From the NCBI GenBank assembly GCA_948560265.1, contig CAOXTD010000015.1, forward strand, positions 28,746 through 42,112: DNA of 13,367 nucleotides. Direction: 5' to 3'. Position numbers and translations under genes: made by a program. The notes under the pieces were generated by a model that saw nothing but the letters and a program-made list of their open reading frames with translations, did not search any database and had not been told where the DNA came from. This document shows, piece after piece, positions 11,612 through 13,367 of this stretch (positions are counted from its first letter, which is position 1; each line of letters begins with the position of its first letter). The DNA is from an uncultured Clostridia bacterium. GTDB taxonomy: Bacteria; Bacillota; Clostridia; TANB77; CAG-508.

Positions 11612-13367
11612 GTAGAACACTTCGTTTGAGGTAGATAACCCTTTTATACGGTTCGTGCTGCCCTTATCCCAGTCCTCTGTTGCGTTTTTTTGATAGTACA
11701 TGTACTGACTTCCCTCGCTTGTAATTGCATATGCATATCCTCCACTTTTATATCCTGCATTTACTACCTCGCTTGCTGCTAATAACCATAAGTAATCATT
11801 ACATGTCGTTACACTACTTGCGCTATTATATGTTGCAATGTACTTCTTCTTTACTTGTTTTATATAACTTTTATTATTTAAGTTTGCTCCTAAACCTCCA
11901 ATTGCTCCACTTTGTGTTGCGTTATTATTTGAGTATCCGTTTAGGTCTTTTCTCATCTGTGTTGCTGCCCATCCTCCTGAGTTGGTGTTGTCTCCATTCA
12001 TGCTCTTAAATGTGTTTCCTGTCATAAAATCTAAAAACTCAAATGAGATACTTGCTTTACTATGATTTCCTCCATAAACCCCTGTATTGACTAAATCATC
12101 ATGTTTAAATCCTAATACTCTTACTCTTCTATTTGTTCCGTTATATTGTACTGTTGCGATATCGCCTACTCCTATTTTATAGGAACTTCCATTGATAGTT
12201 GCTGTTACTTCTGTTGTTGAGCTATTTACTCCTGAAGCATTTGCTATTGCTTGCGCTATTTTATTGATTTGATCCCAAGTGTAAGTTATTGTTGTTGCTG
12301 TATGACTTCCTGTTGAAGATCCGCTTACTGCTGGTGCTGGATATTGTACTGTTATTGTACAAGTTGCTGACTTATTACTTCCATCTGATGTTTTTACAGT
12401 AATGGTTGCTGTTCCTACTGCTTTGGCTGTTACTAATCCACTACTGCTTACTGTTGCTACTCCTGTATTGCTACTTGTCCACGTTACTCCTTTATTAGAC
12501 GTATTTGTTGGTGTCACAGTCGCTGTTAATTGTTTGGTTGCTCCTACATTGATTGTTGCTGATGTTGGACTAACTGAAACTCCTGTTGCTAATTGTCTTA
12601 CTGTCACTGCTCCTGATACTGTCTCTAATCCATTTCCTGCATTATCTACACTTAATACATGTAAATAATACGTTCCTGGTGAACTTGCATTTAAGTTGAT
12701 TGTTTGACCATTTGAACTAAATGTTCCTCCTGTATAACTACTTGCTGCTGTTCCTATTTTTCCTGATGTTGTGTTATACACCCATTTACAACTTGCTATT
12801 CTTATTCCACTTTGTGCATCATTATGGGTTACTTTCGCCGTTACATTTGCTCCTGTATTGCTACTGGTTGCTCCTAATGTGATACTTGCATTACTTGGTG
12901 CTGCTGAATCCTTTATCGTTACACTTGCTTCTGAGCCTCCGTTCGTTCCATCCCATAATCTGGCATATACTGTATCATTATGATTTAATCCTGTTACACT
13001 TGTTCCTGTTGTCCATGTTCCACTGATTCCATTCTTTTGCCATTGGATTTGTAAGTTTGTTGTTGTACTTAATGTAATACTTGCTTTTCCTCCTGACCAT
13101 GTTGGGCTACTTGCTATGATATTTCCTGTTGTTAAGTTTCCACTTGCTCCTCCTACTGTTCCTGTCGTTGTATTTAATAAAATTCCTGCTCCTTCATTTT
13201 CTGCTTTATCCTTTGTTGTTACTTTAATATCATAACTAGTATTTTGTATTAATCCTGTGAAGGTATAACTTATGTTTGTTCCTGTATAACTTGCTGTTGT
13301 TGAATAAGTACTATCTGTTGCTTTCTTGATAAAATAACTATAACTTGGACTTGTTGGCATTCCCCAT
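11486..13367 (-). CDS. Large secreted surface protein with Fn3-like, Big_2 and DUF6273-like domains, 3' part
   Basis: The frame is open to the right edge, so the N terminus, including any signal peptide, lies outside. Counting from the Met at 13360, 624 residues are visible. Residues about 1-70 look like a fibronectin type III module (YTFTGLIQNTSYDIKVTTKD). Further Ser/Thr/Gly-rich beta modules follow (about 70-250). A Big_2 domain lies at about 254-340 (GVSVSPTSATINVGATKQL, VTWTSSNTGVATVSSSGLVT). A Ser-rich linker then leads to a C-terminal domain (about 393-624) resembling DUF6273: IGVGDIATVQYNG, RVRVLGFKHDDL, WLLAASEV, WWLRSP (584-589) and the terminal GVAPGFCI. The composition (Ser, Thr, Asn, Gly, few Lys) suits an extracellular, wall-associated or adhesive protein. 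The last ~200 nt are GC-richer than the rest. Ligand unknown. Confidence 0.85.
   Translation of the reverse strand, partial: WGMPTSPSYSYFIKKATDSTYSTTASYTGTNISYTFTGLIQNTSYDIKVTTKDKAENEGAGILLNTTTGTVGGASGNLTTGNIIASSPTWSGGKASITLSTTTNLQIQWQKNGISGTWTTGTSVTGLNHNDTVYARLWDGTNGGSEASVTIKDSAAPSNASITLGATSSNTGANVTAKVTHNDAQSGIRIASCKWVYNTTSGKIGTAASSYTGGTFSSNGQTINLNASSPGTYYLHVLSVDNAGNGLETVSGAVTVRQLATGVSVSPTSATINVGATKQLTATVTPTNTSNKGVTWTSSNTGVATVSSSGLVTAKAVGTATITVKTSDGSNKSATCTITVQYPAPAVSGSSTGSHTATTITYTWDQINKIAQAIANASGVNSSTTEVTATINGSSYKIGVGDIATVQYNGTNRRVRVLGFKHDDLVNTGVYGGNHSKASISFEFLDFMTGNTFKSMNGDNTNSGGWAATQMRKDLNGYSNNNATQSGAIGGLGANLNNKSYIKQVKKKYIATYNSASSVTTCNDYLWLLAASEVVNAGYKSGGYAYAITSEGSQYMYYQKNATEDWDKGSTNRIKGLSTSNEVFYWWLRSPELGNAKVFCAVLANGRTNSSYLAKERLGVAPGFCI

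Noticed and set aside
11725..12983. Plus-strand frames opposite the surface-protein gene (hydrophobic Leu/Val-rich translations)
   Set aside because: They are antisense shadows of Ser/Thr/Gly-rich repeats; the minus-strand frame is continuously open with clear domains.

Overview
The window looks like chromosomal DNA from a low-GC Gram-positive bacterium, most likely a spore-forming member of the Clostridia and plausibly from the gut. The evidence is the AT-rich codon use, strong AAGGAG-type ribosome binding sites, a Clostridia-type zinc uptake system (GCLHDY binding protein, CGLHC ATPase), a ClpC-type unfoldase with an N-terminal zinc finger, a BofC-like sporulation-type protein, and a large secreted protein with Big_2 and DUF6273-like (WWLRSP) domains. 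The genus cannot be fixed from sequence alone.

Layout. Positions 1-1932 (minus strand) carry a zinc/manganese-type ABC transporter operon: binding protein, ATPase, then the start of the permease, which leaves the window at base 1. A palindromic REP-like element lies between ATPase and permease. A 149-bp divergent promoter region separates this operon from a plus-strand unit (2082-5086) encoding the Clp unfoldase and phosphatidylglycerophosphate synthase PgsA. A nested, REP/BIME-like inverted repeat (5093-5224) fills the gap to two minus-strand genes, a membrane-anchored BofC-like protein and the tRNA t6A synthase TsaC/Sua5, which has its own terminator. A second divergent region (7035-7204) leads to a small orphan gene of 121 codons with its own promoter and tandem-hairpin terminator. 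Then come leuS (leucyl-tRNA synthetase) and a 360-codon gene for an unrecognised, apparently cytoplasmic HExxH metalloprotease-like protein. From 11486 to the right edge, on the minus strand, lies the 3' part of a large surface-protein gene.

How the genes fit together. Most of the window is housekeeping: metal uptake, protein quality control, phospholipid synthesis, tRNA modification and tRNA charging. The accessory interest is at the right end and in the repeats. The last ~200 bases of the surface-protein gene have a distinct, GC-richer composition and encode a WWLRSP...GVAPGFCI tail of the sort seen in C-type-lectin-like variable proteins. I raise, but cannot prove, that this is a target (variable repeat) of a diversity-generating retroelement located elsewhere. 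No reverse transcriptase or template repeat is in the window. The HExxH protein and the 121-codon orphan are the best candidates for undescribed protein families.
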